Shown here: positions 1 to 10,682 of the stretch, in pieces
Layout of the letters: every line of letters starts with the position of its first letter
Numbering within the stretch: position 1 is the stretch's first letter
Source: an uncultured Pelagibacteraceae bacterium
Lineage (GTDB): Bacteria > Pseudomonadota > Alphaproteobacteria > Pelagibacterales > Pelagibacteraceae
Length of the DNA: 64,000 nucleotides
Direction: 5' to 3'
NCBI GenBank assembly: GCA_902570785.1
Contig: CACFZK010000004.1
Coordinates: forward strand, 1-64,000
The notes under the pieces: model-generated
Databases searched by the model: none
Told to the model about the DNA's origin: nothing
The model's input: the letters and a program-made list of their open reading frames with translations, nothing else
Translations under genes and position numbers: made by a program

Positions 1-5
1 AGCAA

Positions 6-1706
6 TTGAAAGCCATACAAAAAGAATTAGGAGAGATTGAAGAAGGTAAAGATGAGGTTTCAAGTCTAAGCAGTTCTATTTTAAAGGCTAAAATGACAAA
101 AGAAGCTCAATCAAAATGTTTGGCTGAATTAAAAAAATTAAAGTCAATGAGTCCTATGTCTGCTGAAGCAACTGTTGTGAGAAATTATCTTGATTGGATG
201 ATTGATTTACCTTGGAGCAATAAAAGCAAAATTATTAAAGATTTAAAATCTGCTCAACAAATTTTAGATGAAGATCACTATGGATTAGATAAAGTTAAAG
301 AGAGAATTATTGAGTTTTTAGCCGTTCAAAAAAGAATAGAAAAATTAAAAGGCCCGATACTTTGCTTAGTAGGCCCCCCGGGAGTAGGTAAAACTTCTTT
401 GGGAAAATCTATAGCTAGGGCTACTGGAAGAAAATTTGTAAGAATTTCTCTTGGCGGAGTTAGAGATGAAGCGGAGATAAGAGGTCACAGAAGAACTTAT
501 ATTGGTTCGCTACCTGGAAAAATTATTCAAATGATGAAAAAAGCAGGAACTAAAAATCCTTTATTTTTGTTAGACGAAATTGACAAAGTTGGTAGTGACT
601 ATAGAGGTGATCCGTCGTCTGCCTTGCTTGAAGCATTGGATCCAGAACAGAACAAACAATTTAATGATCACTATCTCGAAGTAGATTATGATTTGTCAGA
701 CGTAATGTTCGTAACTACAGCTAATACTTTGAACATACTACCTCCTTTATTAGACAGAATGGAAATTATAAGAATACCTGGATATACCGAAGATGAAAAA
801 ACTAATATTGCTCAAAAATATTTAATACCAAAACAAAGTAAAAATAATGGTCTTAAAGATAGTGAGTGGAAAATTTCTCCGAATGTTATCAAAAAAATTA
901 TTAGGGATTACACAAGAGAGTCTGGTGTTAGAAATCTAGAAAGAGAAATTTCCAAAATTGCCAGAAAGACTGTAAAAAAAATAGATTCAAGCGAAAAAAT
1001 TGAAAAGGAGTTGTTGGAAAAAGATGTAAACAGCTTTCTTGGAGTTAAGAAATATAACTATGGAGAAATCGAAAGTGAAAATAAAATTGGAGTATCTACT
1101 GGTCTAGCTTGGACTGAAGTTGGTGGCGAAATACTCAAAATAGAATCGGTTAATATGCCGGGTAAAGGAAAAATGCAAATAACAGGTAAGCTCGGTGAAG
1201 TAATGCAGGAGTCAGTCAAAGCTGCAAAATCTTTTGTAAGGTCTAAATCAGTTGATTTTGGAATAGTACCACCTCTTTTTGAAAGAAAAGATTTTCATAT
1301 TCATGTACCCGAAGGTGCCACTCCTAAAGATGGACCATCAGCTGGTATTGCTATTGTAACTTCCATAATATCCTCAATAACAGGAATTCCAGTTAATAAA
1401 AATGTTGCAATGACAGGTGAAGTTACTCTTAGAGGTAATGTTCTTCAAATTGGTGGCTTAAAAGAAAAATTATTAGCTGCTCATAGAGCTGGCATCAAAA
1501 AAGTTTTAATTCCATGGGACAACCAAAAAGATTTAATTGAAATACCCGAAATAATAAGAAAAAGTATTGAAATAGTAAGCGTGAAAACAGTTGAGGAAGT
1601 ACTAAAGCATGCACTGACAAAAGAACTCAAACCAGTCAAATGGGTAGAAATAGATCAAGTTTCAAATAAAAATAAAGAAAAATCAGAAGTTACAAGCGCT
1701 CATTAA
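6..1706 (+). CDS. lon: ATP-dependent protease La (Lon), C-terminal part; gene truncated by window start
   Basis: Walker [21 protein letters not shown] Walker B, and Lon Ser/Lys protease motif [14 protein letters not shown]-terminal domain missing at window edge. Confidence 0.97.
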   Translation: MKAIQKELGEIEEGKDEVSSLSSSILKAKMTKEAQSKCLAELKKLKSMSPMSAEATVVRNYLDWMIDLPWSNKSKIIKDLKSAQQILDEDHYGLDKVKERIIEFLAVQKRIEKLKGPILCLVGPPGVGKTSLGKSIARATGRKFVRISLGGVRDEAEIRGHRRTYIGSLPGKIIQMMKKAGTKNPLFLLDEIDKVGSDYRGDPSSALLEALDPEQNKQFNDHYLEVDYDLSDVMFVTTANTLNILPPLLDRMEIIRIPGYTEDEKTNIAQKYLIPKQSKNNGLKDSEWKISPNVIKKIIRDYTRESGVRNLEREISKIARKTVKKIDSSEKIEKELLEKDVNSFLGVKKYNYGEIESENKIGVSTGLAWTEVGGEILKIESVNMPGKGKMQITGKLGEVMQESVKAAKSFVRSKSVDFGIVPPLFERKDFHIHVPEGATPKDGPSAGIAIVTSIISSITGIPVNKNVAMTGEVTLRGNVLQIGGLKEKLLAAHRAGIKKVLIPWDNQKDLIEIPEIIRKSIEIVSVKTVEEVLKHALTKELKPVKWVEIDQVSNKNKEKSEVTSAH

Positions 1707-1753
1707 TTGTTTAAAGTCACTAAACAAACACATTTGCATCGATAATAAAAAAA

Positions 1754-4297
1754 ATGAAGAAAATAGTTATTACTGGTGGCATAGGATACATCGGAACCGA
1801 AATATGCAAAATCTATTCTGGTGAAAGCTGGAACAATCAAATCACAGTAATCGATAACCGATTTATATCTGAGAGAGTGAATCAATTAAGAAAATGGAAT
1901 ATGAACTTTGTTCACGCAGATATTAGAAAAATAGATGAAGTTAAAAAGTATTTAAACGAAGCAGACATCGTTCACCATTTAGCGGGAGTTACTGATGTCC
2001 CTAGAACTGAATTAGAATTAAATGAGGAAAAAGATAAAGAGTTAAGAGATATTGCAGAAAAAGGAACAGAAGTTGTGCTTTCAGAAACATCACAAAACTG
2101 CAAAATTATATTTCCATCGACACATGTTGTTTTTGAGGGGAAACAGGATTTAATAAAAGATATCAATGAGGATTTTGAAAAATTACCAATATTGCCATAT
2201 GCAAAAAGCAAAGATGATAATGAAGAACAAATAAAAAAATCTGGAAAAAATTATATAATTCTAAGACTTGCCTCTGTGTATGGATATTCAAGTGACACTA
2301 TGAGATTAAATATAATGCCAAATTTATTTGCCAAGATTGCGTCACAAAATGGAACAATTAGACTTTTCGGTGGTGGAAAACAACTAAAAGCCCTTGTTCC
2401 ATTAATTGATACTGCGAGATGTTTTAAATTTATGGAAGAAAAAGACGAAATTCAGAAAGAAATTTTTAATGTTTCAAAAGATTCAATCACTGTCGAAGAT
2501 GTAGCAAGCCTTTGTAAAAAAATAAATTCTAAATTAAAAATAATCAAAACGAATGATAAAATTCCAAATCCAGGTTATTCCTTATCTAATAAGAAACTTT
2601 TAAAAACAGGTTTTAAATTTCTTTATTCTTTAGAAGAAAGCTTAAAAGAAATGATATTTAAGTGGTCAACACAAATTTTTATTAAAGATTTAGAGTACGT
2701 TAAAGATGGTGAAAATGAATATGTTGATCAAAGAGGCAAAATCAGTAATCATGAACTTACTGAACCAATAAACCTAATAGGTCTCATTCATTCAAAAAAA
2801 GGCACGATTAGAGCAAATCACTATCATCCACAACAAGAACAAAAATGTTTGTTCACCAGCGGTCAAATTATTGAAGTCTTTCAGGATTTATTAAATCCAA
2901 ATTCGCCAAAAATTACGCAAGTTGTTAATGAGGGACAATTATCTGTAATAAAACCAAATGTTGCCCACACTATGGTATTTTCAAAAGATACTACTTTTTT
3001 AAATTTAGTTAGGGGAGAAAGAGATCACGATAATTATGGTATTACTCATACAATAAAACATAATATTGTCAGCGAAAAAGAAAAAAAATTATTATTAGAT
3101 AGCTATAAATTCAGTTGCAGATGCTGTGGTGAGACCAATTTAAAAAGAGTTGTGTCATTAGGTTATCAACCTCTAGCGAATAATTTACTTAATAATAAAA
3201 ATGAAGAATGTGAACTATATCCTTTAGAATTAAATTATTGTCCAAATTGCCATAACTGCCAATTATCAGTTTCTGTTGATCCAAAAAAGATGTTTTCTAA
3301 TTATTTGTATACATCATCCACATCTCAATCATTTAGAAAACATTTCGAGGATGCAGCAAAACATTATGCAAAAGAGTTTAAATTATCACCAAAAAAGTCA
3401 TATATAATTGATATTGGTAGTAACGACGGTGTGGCTCTTAAACCATTTAAAGATTTAGGTTTTAAAAAAATTGTGGGTGTTGAGCCAGCCAAAAATCTAT
3501 CAAAACTTGCGAATAAAAATGGAATAAAAACTTTAAACTGTTTTTTAAACTTAAAAAATCTCAAAAAAATTAAAAAAAACGCCGATGTTATTCTAGCTTC
3601 AAATGTATTTGCCCATTCAGATAGTTTAAAAGAAATGGCTGATTGTATGCTTAAACTTTTGAGCAACAAAGGAAACATAGTAATCGAAGTTCAGTACTTA
3701 TTAAATACATTACAGGATCTTACATTTGATAACATTTATCATGAACACTACAATTATTGGTCACTTACCTCATTGGTTAACTTTTTCGATCAGTTTAAAG
3801 CAAAAATCGTCAAAGCCGAGAGAATAAATACGCATGGTGGATCTCTTAGAATTTTTATAAAAAAAGATAAAAAAGCAAAAATTGATAAAAGTGTAAGCAA
3901 TCTATTAAAAGAAGAAGAAAAGTTTGGTTTAAAAAAATATAAAACTTATCAAGAATTCGGCGAAAAGATTTATAAAATCAAAAATAACGTTAAAAAAAAT
4001 ATTGAAAAATTAAAGAACAGCAATAAGAGATTAATTGGCTATGGATCTCCAGCAAAAGCCACAACAGCACTTAATTTTTTTGGCGTTTCAGATGAAATAG
4101 AGTTTATAGTTGAGGATAATAAACTAAAACATGGAAAGTATATACCTGGGGTTAAAATTCCAATTGTTAGCAAAGATAAAGTATCTGATAATAGCAGCAC
4201 AGTTCTTGTATTAGCCTGGAATTTTTTTGAAGATATAAAAAATAATAATAATCAATTATCAAGTAACTTCGTGAGCATCAAAGATTTAGAGCAATAG
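1754..4297 (+). CDS. Three-module fusion: extended SDR NAD-dependent epimerase/dehydratase + CapF/RmlC-like cupin + zinc-ribbon C-methyltransferase (NovU/TylC3-type)
   Basis: N-term GGIGYIG Rossmann motif and YAKSK (YxxxK); middle cupin-like block NHYHPQQEQKCLFTSGQ...IKPNVAHTMVF; C-term CRCCGETN...CPNCHNC zinc-binding block, IIDIGSNDGVALKPF SAM motif, YHEHYNYWS and GYGSPAKATTALNFF C-methyltransferase motifs. Confidence 0.88.
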   Translation: MKKIVITGGIGYIGTEICKIYSGESWNNQITVIDNRFISERVNQLRKWNMNFVHADIRKIDEVKKYLNEADIVHHLAGVTDVPRTELELNEEKDKELRDIAEKGTEVVLSETSQNCKIIFPSTHVVFEGKQDLIKDINEDFEKLPILPYAKSKDDNEEQIKKSGKNYIILRLASVYGYSSDTMRLNIMPNLFAKIASQNGTIRLFGGGKQLKALVPLIDTARCFKFMEEKDEIQKEIFNVSKDSITVEDVASLCKKINSKLKIIKTNDKIPNPGYSLSNKKLLKTGFKFLYSLEESLKEMIFKWSTQIFIKDLEYVKDGENEYVDQRGKISNHELTEPINLIGLIHSKKGTIRANHYHPQQEQKCLFTSGQIIEVFQDLLNPNSPKITQVVNEGQLSVIKPNVAHTMVFSKDTTFLNLVRGERDHDNYGITHTIKHNIVSEKEKKLLLDSYKFSCRCCGETNLKRVVSLGYQPLANNLLNNKNEECELYPLELNYCPNCHNCQLSVSVDPKKMFSNYLYTSSTSQSFRKHFEDAAKHYAKEFKLSPKKSYIIDIGSNDGVALKPFKDLGFKKIVGVEPAKNLSKLANKNGIKTLNCFLNLKNLKKIKKNADVILASNVFAHSDSLKEMADCMLKLLSNKGNIVIEVQYLLNTLQDLTFDNIYHEHYNYWSLTSLVNFFDQFKAKIVKAERINTHGGSLRIFIKKDKKAKIDKSVSNLLKEEEKFGLKKYKTYQEFGEKIYKIKNNVKKNIEKLKNSNKRLIGYGSPAKATTALNFFGVSDEIEFIVEDNKLKHGKYIPGVKIPIVSKDKVSDNSSTVLVLAWNFFEDIKNNNNQLSSNFVSIKDLEQ

Positions 4298-4299
4298 CC

Positions 4300-4509
4300 T
4301 TACTTTTTAAGAAATTTTTCAGCTTCTAATATAATTTTTTCTGTGTCTGATGGTATATCATCTTTATTTTTTTTAGTTCTAACTTCATCACTCAATATCA
4401 ACACTTTACTTTCTTGATAATTGAAATTTTTTTTTATTGTTGTTTTTTTGTTATTTAAAATTTCATCTACAGCTATCAATATATCTTGAATTTCAAATTT
4501 ATTATTCAT
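4300..4509 (-). CDS. Small conserved-looking hypothetical protein (69 aa), overlapping the 3' end of the acetoacetyl-CoA synthetase gene
   Basis: ORF start overlaps upstream CDS stop by 8 nt on the same strand, fitting translational coupling; no family recognised with confidence. Confidence 0.55.
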   Translation of the reverse strand: MNNKFEIQDILIAVDEILNNKKTTIKKNFNYQESKVLILSDEVRTKKNKDDIPSDTEKIILEAEKFLKK

Positions 4510-6466
4510 TTAACAAATTACTTTTATAAAGTTTTTTAAAAAAATTAATACTTCTAGGGTTTGCAAGTGCTTGTAAATTTTCAATTTTATTTCCATGAAT
4601 AGCCTTTTTTACAGCTAACTCAACAATTTTACCACTTTTTGTTCTTGGTATTTCATCAATCTTAATTACTTTATGAGGTACGTGTTTTGGAGAACAATCT
4701 TTTTTAATTTTTTTCTTAATGAAATTTATGTCTGAATCGCTCAATTTATTTTTATTATTCATCACAACAAAAAGTAAAATTTTAACATCACCATCTATCT
4801 CTTGACCTACTACAAGGCTTTCGCGAATAAAATTAATTTTTTCTACCTGTCTATATATTTCAGCCGTTCCTATTCTTACTCCACCAGGGTTCAATGTAGC
4901 ATCTGACCTTCCATAAATTATAAAACCTCCATTTTTGGTCTTTTGAATGAAGTCTCCATGGTGCCAAATATTTTTATATTTTGTAAAATATGCATTTTTA
5001 AACTTTTTATTTTTTGGGTCGTTCCAAAACTTAATTGGCATTGTTGGAAATGGTTTTTTTATTACCAATTCTCCTTTTTCGTTTTTCGAAACCTTTTTTC
5101 CATATTCGTCAAAAATATCCAAATCAATCCCTAAACTCTCACCCTGAATTTCACCGGCATATACTTTTGAAAAAATATTTCCAAGAACTAAACATCCAAC
5201 AACGTCAGTACCTCCACTTATAGATGTCAAATGAACATCTTTTTTAATATTTTTATAAACATACTCAAAAGACTCTTTAACAAGCGGTGAGCCTGTTGAA
5301 GCTATAATTTTTAACTCAGGTAACTTTAATTTTTTAAAATTAAAATTTTCTTTTTTAAGAAAATCAATATATTTAGCACTGACCCCAAATAAATTAATTT
5401 TTTCTCTGGAGCAAAACTTTATTAAAGAATCCATTGAAGGATAAGTCGGTGATCCATCGTATAAAAACAGACTTGATCCAGATGAAAGTGCTCCCACCAA
5501 CCAATTCCACATCATCCAGCCAGTAGTCGTATAATAAAAAACTTTAAAATTATTTTTTATATTACAGTGTAAGGAGAACTCTTTATTGTGCTCTATAAGA
5601 ACGTTTCCAGCGCCATGAGTAATACATTTGGGCGCTCCAGTAGTTCCACTTGAGTACAAAATATAAAGCGGATGATTAAAATCAAATTTTTTAAAAGTAT
5701 TGTCAATTGGAGAACTTCTTATAACACTGTAAAAATCTATATACCTAGGATTTATTTTTTTTGTAAATTTATCCGAGTATGGAAAAACTATAATCTTTCG
5801 TATAGATTTAATTTTTTTTAAAATATTTGGTATTTTTTCAACTATATTAATCTTTTTTCCATTATAAAAATAATAATCACAAGTAATCAAAACTTTGGGT
5901 TTTATTTGATTAAATCTATCAATAACACCATCAGTTCCAAAATCAGGAGAGCAAGAAGACCAAACCAATCCATTTTTAGAAGAAGCTAAAAAAGAAACTA
6001 CAGCTTCTATTGTATTAGGTACGTATGCTGCAACTCTCTCTTTTTCTTTCAATCCAATTTTTTTAAAATAAGCCGACAATTTACAAACAATCTTAAACAA
6101 TTCGTTCCACTTAATATTTTTTTTAATACCAGACTCAGAGAAAAAATTTAAAGCTATTTCATTATTTCTTTTAGACAAAAGATTTTCTGCATAATTTAAT
6201 TTAGAGTCTGGAAAAAAAATATTTTTATAAAATATTTTATTTTTCTTTATGATTTTTTTTCCTTTAACTCCCTTTATTTTAGTAAAGTTCCAAACTTCTG
6301 ACCAAAAAACCTCAGGTTTTCTCACAGACCATTTCCACAAATCATTAAAATTTTCTTTTTTTTTGTATAGTTTTTTTTTGCTTAATACTTTACAAAAATT
6401 ATAAAGATTTGATTTTTTTCTTAGAGCTTCATTTGCTACCCACAAAGAAGACTGTTTATTTTTCAT
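4502..6466 (-). CDS. Acetoacetyl-CoA synthetase (acyl-adenylate-forming enzyme)
   Basis: LYILYSSGTTGAPKCITH AMP-binding motif, TTTGWMMWNWLVGAL, YGRSDATLNPGGVRIGTAEIYR, PRTKSGK C-terminal lysine motif. Confidence 0.92.
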   Translation of the reverse strand: MKNKQSSLWVANEALRKKSNLYNFCKVLSKKKLYKKKENFNDLWKWSVRKPEVFWSEVWNFTKIKGVKGKKIIKKNKIFYKNIFFPDSKLNYAENLLSKRNNEIALNFFSESGIKKNIKWNELFKIVCKLSAYFKKIGLKEKERVAAYVPNTIEAVVSFLASSKNGLVWSSCSPDFGTDGVIDRFNQIKPKVLITCDYYFYNGKKINIVEKIPNILKKIKSIRKIIVFPYSDKFTKKINPRYIDFYSVIRSSPIDNTFKKFDFNHPLYILYSSGTTGAPKCITHGAGNVLIEHNKEFSLHCNIKNNFKVFYYTTTGWMMWNWLVGALSSGSSLFLYDGSPTYPSMDSLIKFCSREKINLFGVSAKYIDFLKKENFNFKKLKLPELKIIASTGSPLVKESFEYVYKNIKKDVHLTSISGGTDVVGCLVLGNIFSKVYAGEIQGESLGIDLDIFDEYGKKVSKNEKGELVIKKPFPTMPIKFWNDPKNKKFKNAYFTKYKNIWHHGDFIQKTKNGGFIIYGRSDATLNPGGVRIGTAEIYRQVEKINFIRESLVVGQEIDGDVKILLFVVMNNKNKLSDSDINFIKKKIKKDCSPKHVPHKVIKIDEIPRTKSGKIVELAVKKAIHGNKIENLQALANPRSINFFKKLYKSNLLNE

Positions 6467-6471
6467 TAAAC

Positions 6472-7005
6472 TTACCTAAAAAAATCTAAAATGAGTATTT
6501 TAAATATCTCTAAAGATTCAAAAAAATGATCTATATAAGGTTCAAGAACAGGAAACTTTCTCCCAATTCTGCTTCTCTCAAAGTTTAAAATTCCTATAAA
6601 AAAAATTGATAAAATTGAATAGGTGATAATATAATTTAAAAAACCAAATCCTGGTTTTTCGATAGTTTTTGACTTTGGTTGTTTTTTAATTTTTTTTGTT
6701 GTTTCTACTTTTTTGACTTTAGTAGTAAGACCTTTATCTACAGCGTATTTCTCAATTGAGGTCCCCCATTTTTCTCGCATGTATTCTTTAGAATACGGTG
6801 CAGGACCTTTACGTTTTTGAGTCTTTTTCTTTGGAGCTGCTTTGGTAACTATTGGCGGTGTTTTAACAATTTCTGGAGTTTGTTTTAATGGATATTGTGT
6901 CCATTTTTTTTCACAAAAGCCGCACTGAACCAATCTACCAGTTGCTGGTATCGAACCATCTGGAAGATTAAATTTCTTTTCACCACAAACGCAAGTTATA
7001 ATCAT
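6472..7005 (-). CDS. Zinc-ribbon (MJ0042-type) domain protein with a C-terminal transmembrane segment
   Basis: N-term CxC...CGFC zinc-ribbon pattern (ITCVCGEKKFNLPDGSIPATGRLVQCGFCEKKW), C-terminal hydrophobic helix. Confidence 0.75.
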   Translation of the reverse strand: MIITCVCGEKKFNLPDGSIPATGRLVQCGFCEKKWTQYPLKQTPEIVKTPPIVTKAAPKKKTQKRKGPAPYSKEYMREKWGTSIEKYAVDKGLTTKVKKVETTKKIKKQPKSKTIEKPGFGFLNYIITYSILSIFFIGILNFERSRIGRKFPVLEPYIDHFFESLEIFKILILDFFR

Positions 7006-7106
7006 ATATTTGAATAATACTGCTATTTATAAAAATTACACTAGAAATTAAATACTTTTTTACTTTACAAATTTAATGTTGTATATCTCGGATCGACTGA
7101 TAAATG

Positions 7107-7182
7107 GGGCGGTTAGCTCAGTTGGTAGAGCATCTCGTTTACACCGAGAGGGTCATAGGTTCGAGTCCTTTACCGCCCACCA
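7107..7182 (+). tRNA. tRNA-Val (anticodon UAC), CCA encoded
   Basis: GGGCGGT/ACCGCCC acceptor stem, anticodon stem TCTCG/CGAGA with loop TTTACAC, TTCGAGTCC T-arm, 3' ACCA. Confidence 0.97.
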
Positions 7183-7184
7183 GT

Positions 7185-7262
7185 GGGGGTGTAGCTCAGT
7201 TTGGTTAGAGCGCCTGCCTGTCACGCAGGAGGTCGCGGGTTCGAGTCCCGTCACTCCCGCCA
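7185..7262 (+). tRNA. tRNA-Asp (anticodon GUC), CCA encoded
   Basis: GGGGGTG/CACTCCC acceptor stem (one G-U), anticodon loop CTGTCAC, GGGTTCGAGTCCC T-arm, 3' GCCA. Confidence 0.96.
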
Positions 7263-7406
7263 CTATTGATAATCGTTTTCAGTTAAATAATTAATAAATG
7301 TGAATATCTGTCACTGTACACTTTTGATTAAGTTGATATATATAATCTAATTAAGATTAATATAAGAATCCTCAAACTAAGGTATTGGGGTAGATATTGA
7401 TAAAAC

Positions 7407-7775
7407 ATGCTATTTGAATTTTTAACAGATTACTTATCTATAATAATATTTGTATTTATTGCTTTAGCTTTAAGCATCGGCTTTATAGCTATTAATTACG
7501 CGGCATCTCCAAAAAATCCAGATCCAGAAAAGCTGTCAGCTTATGAGTGCGGATTTAGTCCTTTCAGCGACTCGAGAATTAAGTTTGATGTCAGGTTCTA
7601 TTTAGTTGCAATTCTGTTCATTATTTTTGACTTAGAAATTGCTTTTCTATTCCCATGGGCAGTTTCTTTAGGGAACATTGGATTACTTGGATTTTATTCC
7701 ATGATGGTATTTTTATTTATACTTACAGTTGGATTTATTTATGAGTGGAAGAAAGGGGCATTAGAATGGGAATAA
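7407..7775 (+). CDS. nuoA: NADH-quinone oxidoreductase subunit A
   Basis: [45 protein letters not shown] signature; first gene of nuo cluster. Confidence 0.98.
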   Translation: MLFEFLTDYLSIIIFVFIALALSIGFIAINYAASPKNPDPEKLSAYECGFSPFSDSRIKFDVRFYLVAILFIIFDLEIAFLFPWAVSLGNIGLLGFYSMMVFLFILTVGFIYEWKKGALEWE

Positions 7776-8302
7776 ATTTATTTAATCAAAAGAGTAGACA
7801 AGAAAGTATTCCTGACGAATTTAAAGAAATTGCAAAAGATTTTAGCGAAAAAGGTTTTATAACGACCTCATCAGAAAATTTAATAAATTGGGCTAGAACA
7901 GGATCACTTCATTGGATGACTTTCGGTTTAGCTTGTTGCGCTGTTGAAATGATGCAGACATCGATGCCAAGATACGATTTAGAAAGATTTGGAGCAGCTC
8001 CACGAGCTTCCCCAAGGCAATCCGATGTTATGATTGTTGCAGGTACGCTAACAAATAAAATGGCAGCACCATTAAGAAAAGTTTATGACCAAATGCCCGA
8101 ACCTAGATATGTCATATCTATGGGTAGCTGTGCTAATGGTGGTGGCTATTACCATTACTCATATTCAGTAGTGAGAGGATGTGATAGAATTGTTCCAGTT
8201 GATATTTACGTTCCTGGATGTCCGCCCTCTGCCGAAGCTTTGTTGTACGGAATTCTTCAACTACAAAAAAAAATAAGAAGAGAAGGCACTCAAAAGAGAT
8301 AA
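7766..8302 (+). CDS. nuoB: NADH-quinone oxidoreductase subunit B
   Basis: [12 protein letters not shown] and [21 protein letters not shown]...VPGCPP Fe-S N2 motifs; internal ATG at 7766 preferred over the ORF-track start at 7745. Confidence 0.97.
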   Translation: MGINLFNQKSRQESIPDEFKEIAKDFSEKGFITTSSENLINWARTGSLHWMTFGLACCAVEMMQTSMPRYDLERFGAAPRASPRQSDVMIVAGTLTNKMAAPLRKVYDQMPEPRYVISMGSCANGGGYYHYSYSVVRGCDRIVPVDIYVPGCPPSAEALLYGILQLQKKIRREGTQKR

Positions 8303-8309
8303 ACCCATA

Positions 8310-8909
8310 ATGAATCTTGCTGAACTAAACAATTTGTTAAACTCAGAACTTACTTCCAAAATAAAAGGGTCAAAGGAAGAAAACGGCGAACTTTTAATAA
8401 ACGTGGAGCTCGCAAACATCTACTCGACAATATTATTTTTAAAAACTAATAATAAATGTAAATTCAAACAGTTGATTGATATTTTAGCTGTAGATTTTCC
8501 AGGTGAGGAAGACAGATTTAAAATATATTATCTATTATTAAGTCATGAAAACAATTTAAGAATCAAACTTGTTTGTCCAATTCAGATTGATGTAAAAGTT
8601 CCTTCAATTACTCAAATATATCCCTCAGCAAATTGGATGGAAAGAGAAGTTTTTGACATGTACGGAATTAAATTTAAAAATCATCCAGATCTAAGAAGAA
8701 TTTTAACAGATTACAATTTTAAAGGTTTTCCATTAAGGAAAGATTTCCCACTGACAGGTTTTAATGAGGTCAGATATAGCGAAAAAGATAAAAAAGTTAT
8801 TTATGAACCAGTTAAGCTTGAGCAAAACTATAGAAATTTTGATTTTAGCAGTCCGTGGGAAGGAACCAAGTACATTAGAGAGGTGAAAGAAAAGGTTAAA
8901 AATGACTAA
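8310..8909 (+). CDS. nuoC: NADH-quinone oxidoreductase subunit C
   Basis: [47 protein letters not shown] signature. Confidence 0.97.
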   Translation: MNLAELNNLLNSELTSKIKGSKEENGELLINVELANIYSTILFLKTNNKCKFKQLIDILAVDFPGEEDRFKIYYLLLSHENNLRIKLVCPIQIDVKVPSITQIYPSANWMEREVFDMYGIKFKNHPDLRRILTDYNFKGFPLRKDFPLTGFNEVRYSEKDKKVIYEPVKLEQNYRNFDFSSPWEGTKYIREVKEKVKND

Positions 8910-10077
8910 ACAAAAAAAAACAATGAATTTAAATTTTGGTCCACAACATCCTGCTGCACATGGCGTTTTAAGACTAATACTTGAACTTGATGGAGAGGTT
9001 GTTGAAAAAGTTGATCCACACATAGGATTGTTACATAGAGGTACAGAAAAATTAATTGAACACAAAACATACACACAAGCGTTGCCATATTTTGATAGAT
9101 TAGATTATGTGGCGCCAATGAACCAAGAACACGCATTCGCATTAGCAACTGAAAAATTATTAAAAATAGAAGTTCCGATTAGAGCTCAGTACTTAAGAGT
9201 AATATTTTGCGAAATTGGAAGAATTTTAAGTCACCTACTAAATATTACCACTCAAGCCTTAGACGTAGGAGCTCTCACCCCATCACTGTGGGGTTTTGAG
9301 GAAAGAGAAACGTTAATGACTTTTTACGAAAGAGCGTCAGGTTCTAGATTGCACGCTAATTATTTTAGAACAGGCGGGGTTCATCAAGATATTACAAACG
9401 ATCTTTTAAGTGACATAGGCATATTCTCTGAGAAATTTCCTAAAGTAATAGATGATCTTGAAAATTTACTTACAGACAATAGAATTTTTAAACAAAGAAA
9501 CGTTGATATTGGAATTGTAACAAAAGAAGATGCTCTATCTCATAGTTTTTCTGGGGTAATGTTGAGAGGATCTGGAGTAGCTTGGGATTTAAGAAAATCT
9601 CAACCATACGAGTGCTATAAAAATTTAGATTTTAAAATACCTATAGGAAATAATGGAGATTGTTATGACAGGTATTTATGCAGAATTGAAGAAATGCGAG
9701 AGAGTGTAAAAATTATCAAACAATGTTTAAAACAAATACCCAAAGGTCCAATTAAAACAGTAGATGGAAAAATTTCGCCCCCTAAAAAAGAAGAATTAAA
9801 AGAGTCAATGGAAGCTCTCATTCATCATTTTAAATTGTTTACCGAAGGATACAGGGTCCCAAAGGGAGAGGTGTATAGTTCTGTGGAGGCTCCAAAAGGA
9901 GAATTTGGTGTTTATTTAATATCAGATGGATCAAACAAACCTTATAGATGTAAAATACGAGCTCCAGGATTCTCACATCTACAAGCAATAGATTATTTAA
10001 CTAAAGGACATATGTTGGCGGACGTGCCTGCAGTTTTAGGATCTTTAGATATAGTTTTTGGTGAGGTAGATAGATGA
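8902..10077 (+). CDS. nuoD: NADH-quinone oxidoreductase subunit D
   Basis: [46 protein letters not shown]. Confidence 0.98.
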   Translation: MTKQKKTMNLNFGPQHPAAHGVLRLILELDGEVVEKVDPHIGLLHRGTEKLIEHKTYTQALPYFDRLDYVAPMNQEHAFALATEKLLKIEVPIRAQYLRVIFCEIGRILSHLLNITTQALDVGALTPSLWGFEERETLMTFYERASGSRLHANYFRTGGVHQDITNDLLSDIGIFSEKFPKVIDDLENLLTDNRIFKQRNVDIGIVTKEDALSHSFSGVMLRGSGVAWDLRKSQPYECYKNLDFKIPIGNNGDCYDRYLCRIEEMRESVKIIKQCLKQIPKGPIKTVDGKISPPKKEELKESMEALIHHFKLFTEGYRVPKGEVYSSVEAPKGEFGVYLISDGSNKPYRCKIRAPGFSHLQAIDYLTKGHMLADVPAVLGSLDIVFGEVDR

Positions 10078-10682
10078 GTGTAAAAAAAGTACACGACAAG
10101 CAACCTGATACATTTGAGTTCACAAAAGAAAATTTGGTTTTAGCTGAAAATATTTTAAATAAATATCCTAAAGAAAGAAAAAAAAGTGCCGTTATGCCTT
10201 TACTTTATTTAGCTCAAAATCAAAATGATAATTGGATACCTTTGGCAGCATTAAAGTACATAGGTAAATTTTTATCAATGCCATACATTAATGTTTATGA
10301 AATAGCTACGTTTTATTCAATGTATAATCTAAGCCCAGTAGGTAAATATTTTGTTCAGGTTTGTACAACAACACCGTGTCTATTAAGAGGTGCAAATGAA
10401 ATTGTTAAGGCCTGTCAAAAGAAAATATCTAAAAATGAAAATACAATTTCTGAAAACGGCATGTGTTCTTGGACCGAAGTTGAGTGTTTAGGAGCATGTG
10501 TTAATGCACCAATGATGCAGGTAAATCGAGATTACTATGAAGATTTAAGCAAAAATAATATAGAAAAAATACTCGACTCATTTATGCAAGACGACCCTAT
10601 AAAACCTGGCTCGTTTAGAAATAGAAAAAGTAGCGCTCCTGAAAACAGTAAAATTAATGGGAATGGAATAAATAATGCTTAA
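10074..10682 (+). CDS. nuoE: NADH-quinone oxidoreductase subunit E
   Basis: [30 protein letters not shown]...[15 protein letters not shown] thioredoxin-like [2Fe-2S] motif. Confidence 0.97.
   Translation: MSVKKVHDKQPDTFEFTKENLVLAENILNKYPKERKKSAVMPLLYLAQNQNDNWIPLAALKYIGKFLSMPYINVYEIATFYSMYNLSPVGKYFVQVCTTTPCLLRGANEIVKACQKKISKNENTISENGMCSWTEVECLGACVNAPMMQVNRDYYEDLSKNNIEKILDSFMQDDPIKPGSFRNRKSSAPENSKINGNGINNA

Noticed and set aside
7076-7294. 72-aa ORF (GAVSSVGRASRLHREGHRFESFTAHQWGCSSVWLERLPVTQ...)
   Set aside because: It is a translation of the tandem tRNA-Val and tRNA-Asp genes, a well known spurious-ORF pattern.
7263-7406. AT-rich 144-bp leader upstream of nuoA, considered as a riboswitch or ncRNA
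   Set aside because: No convincing conserved stem-loop or riboswitch core could be recognised by eye; probably an ordinary promoter region.
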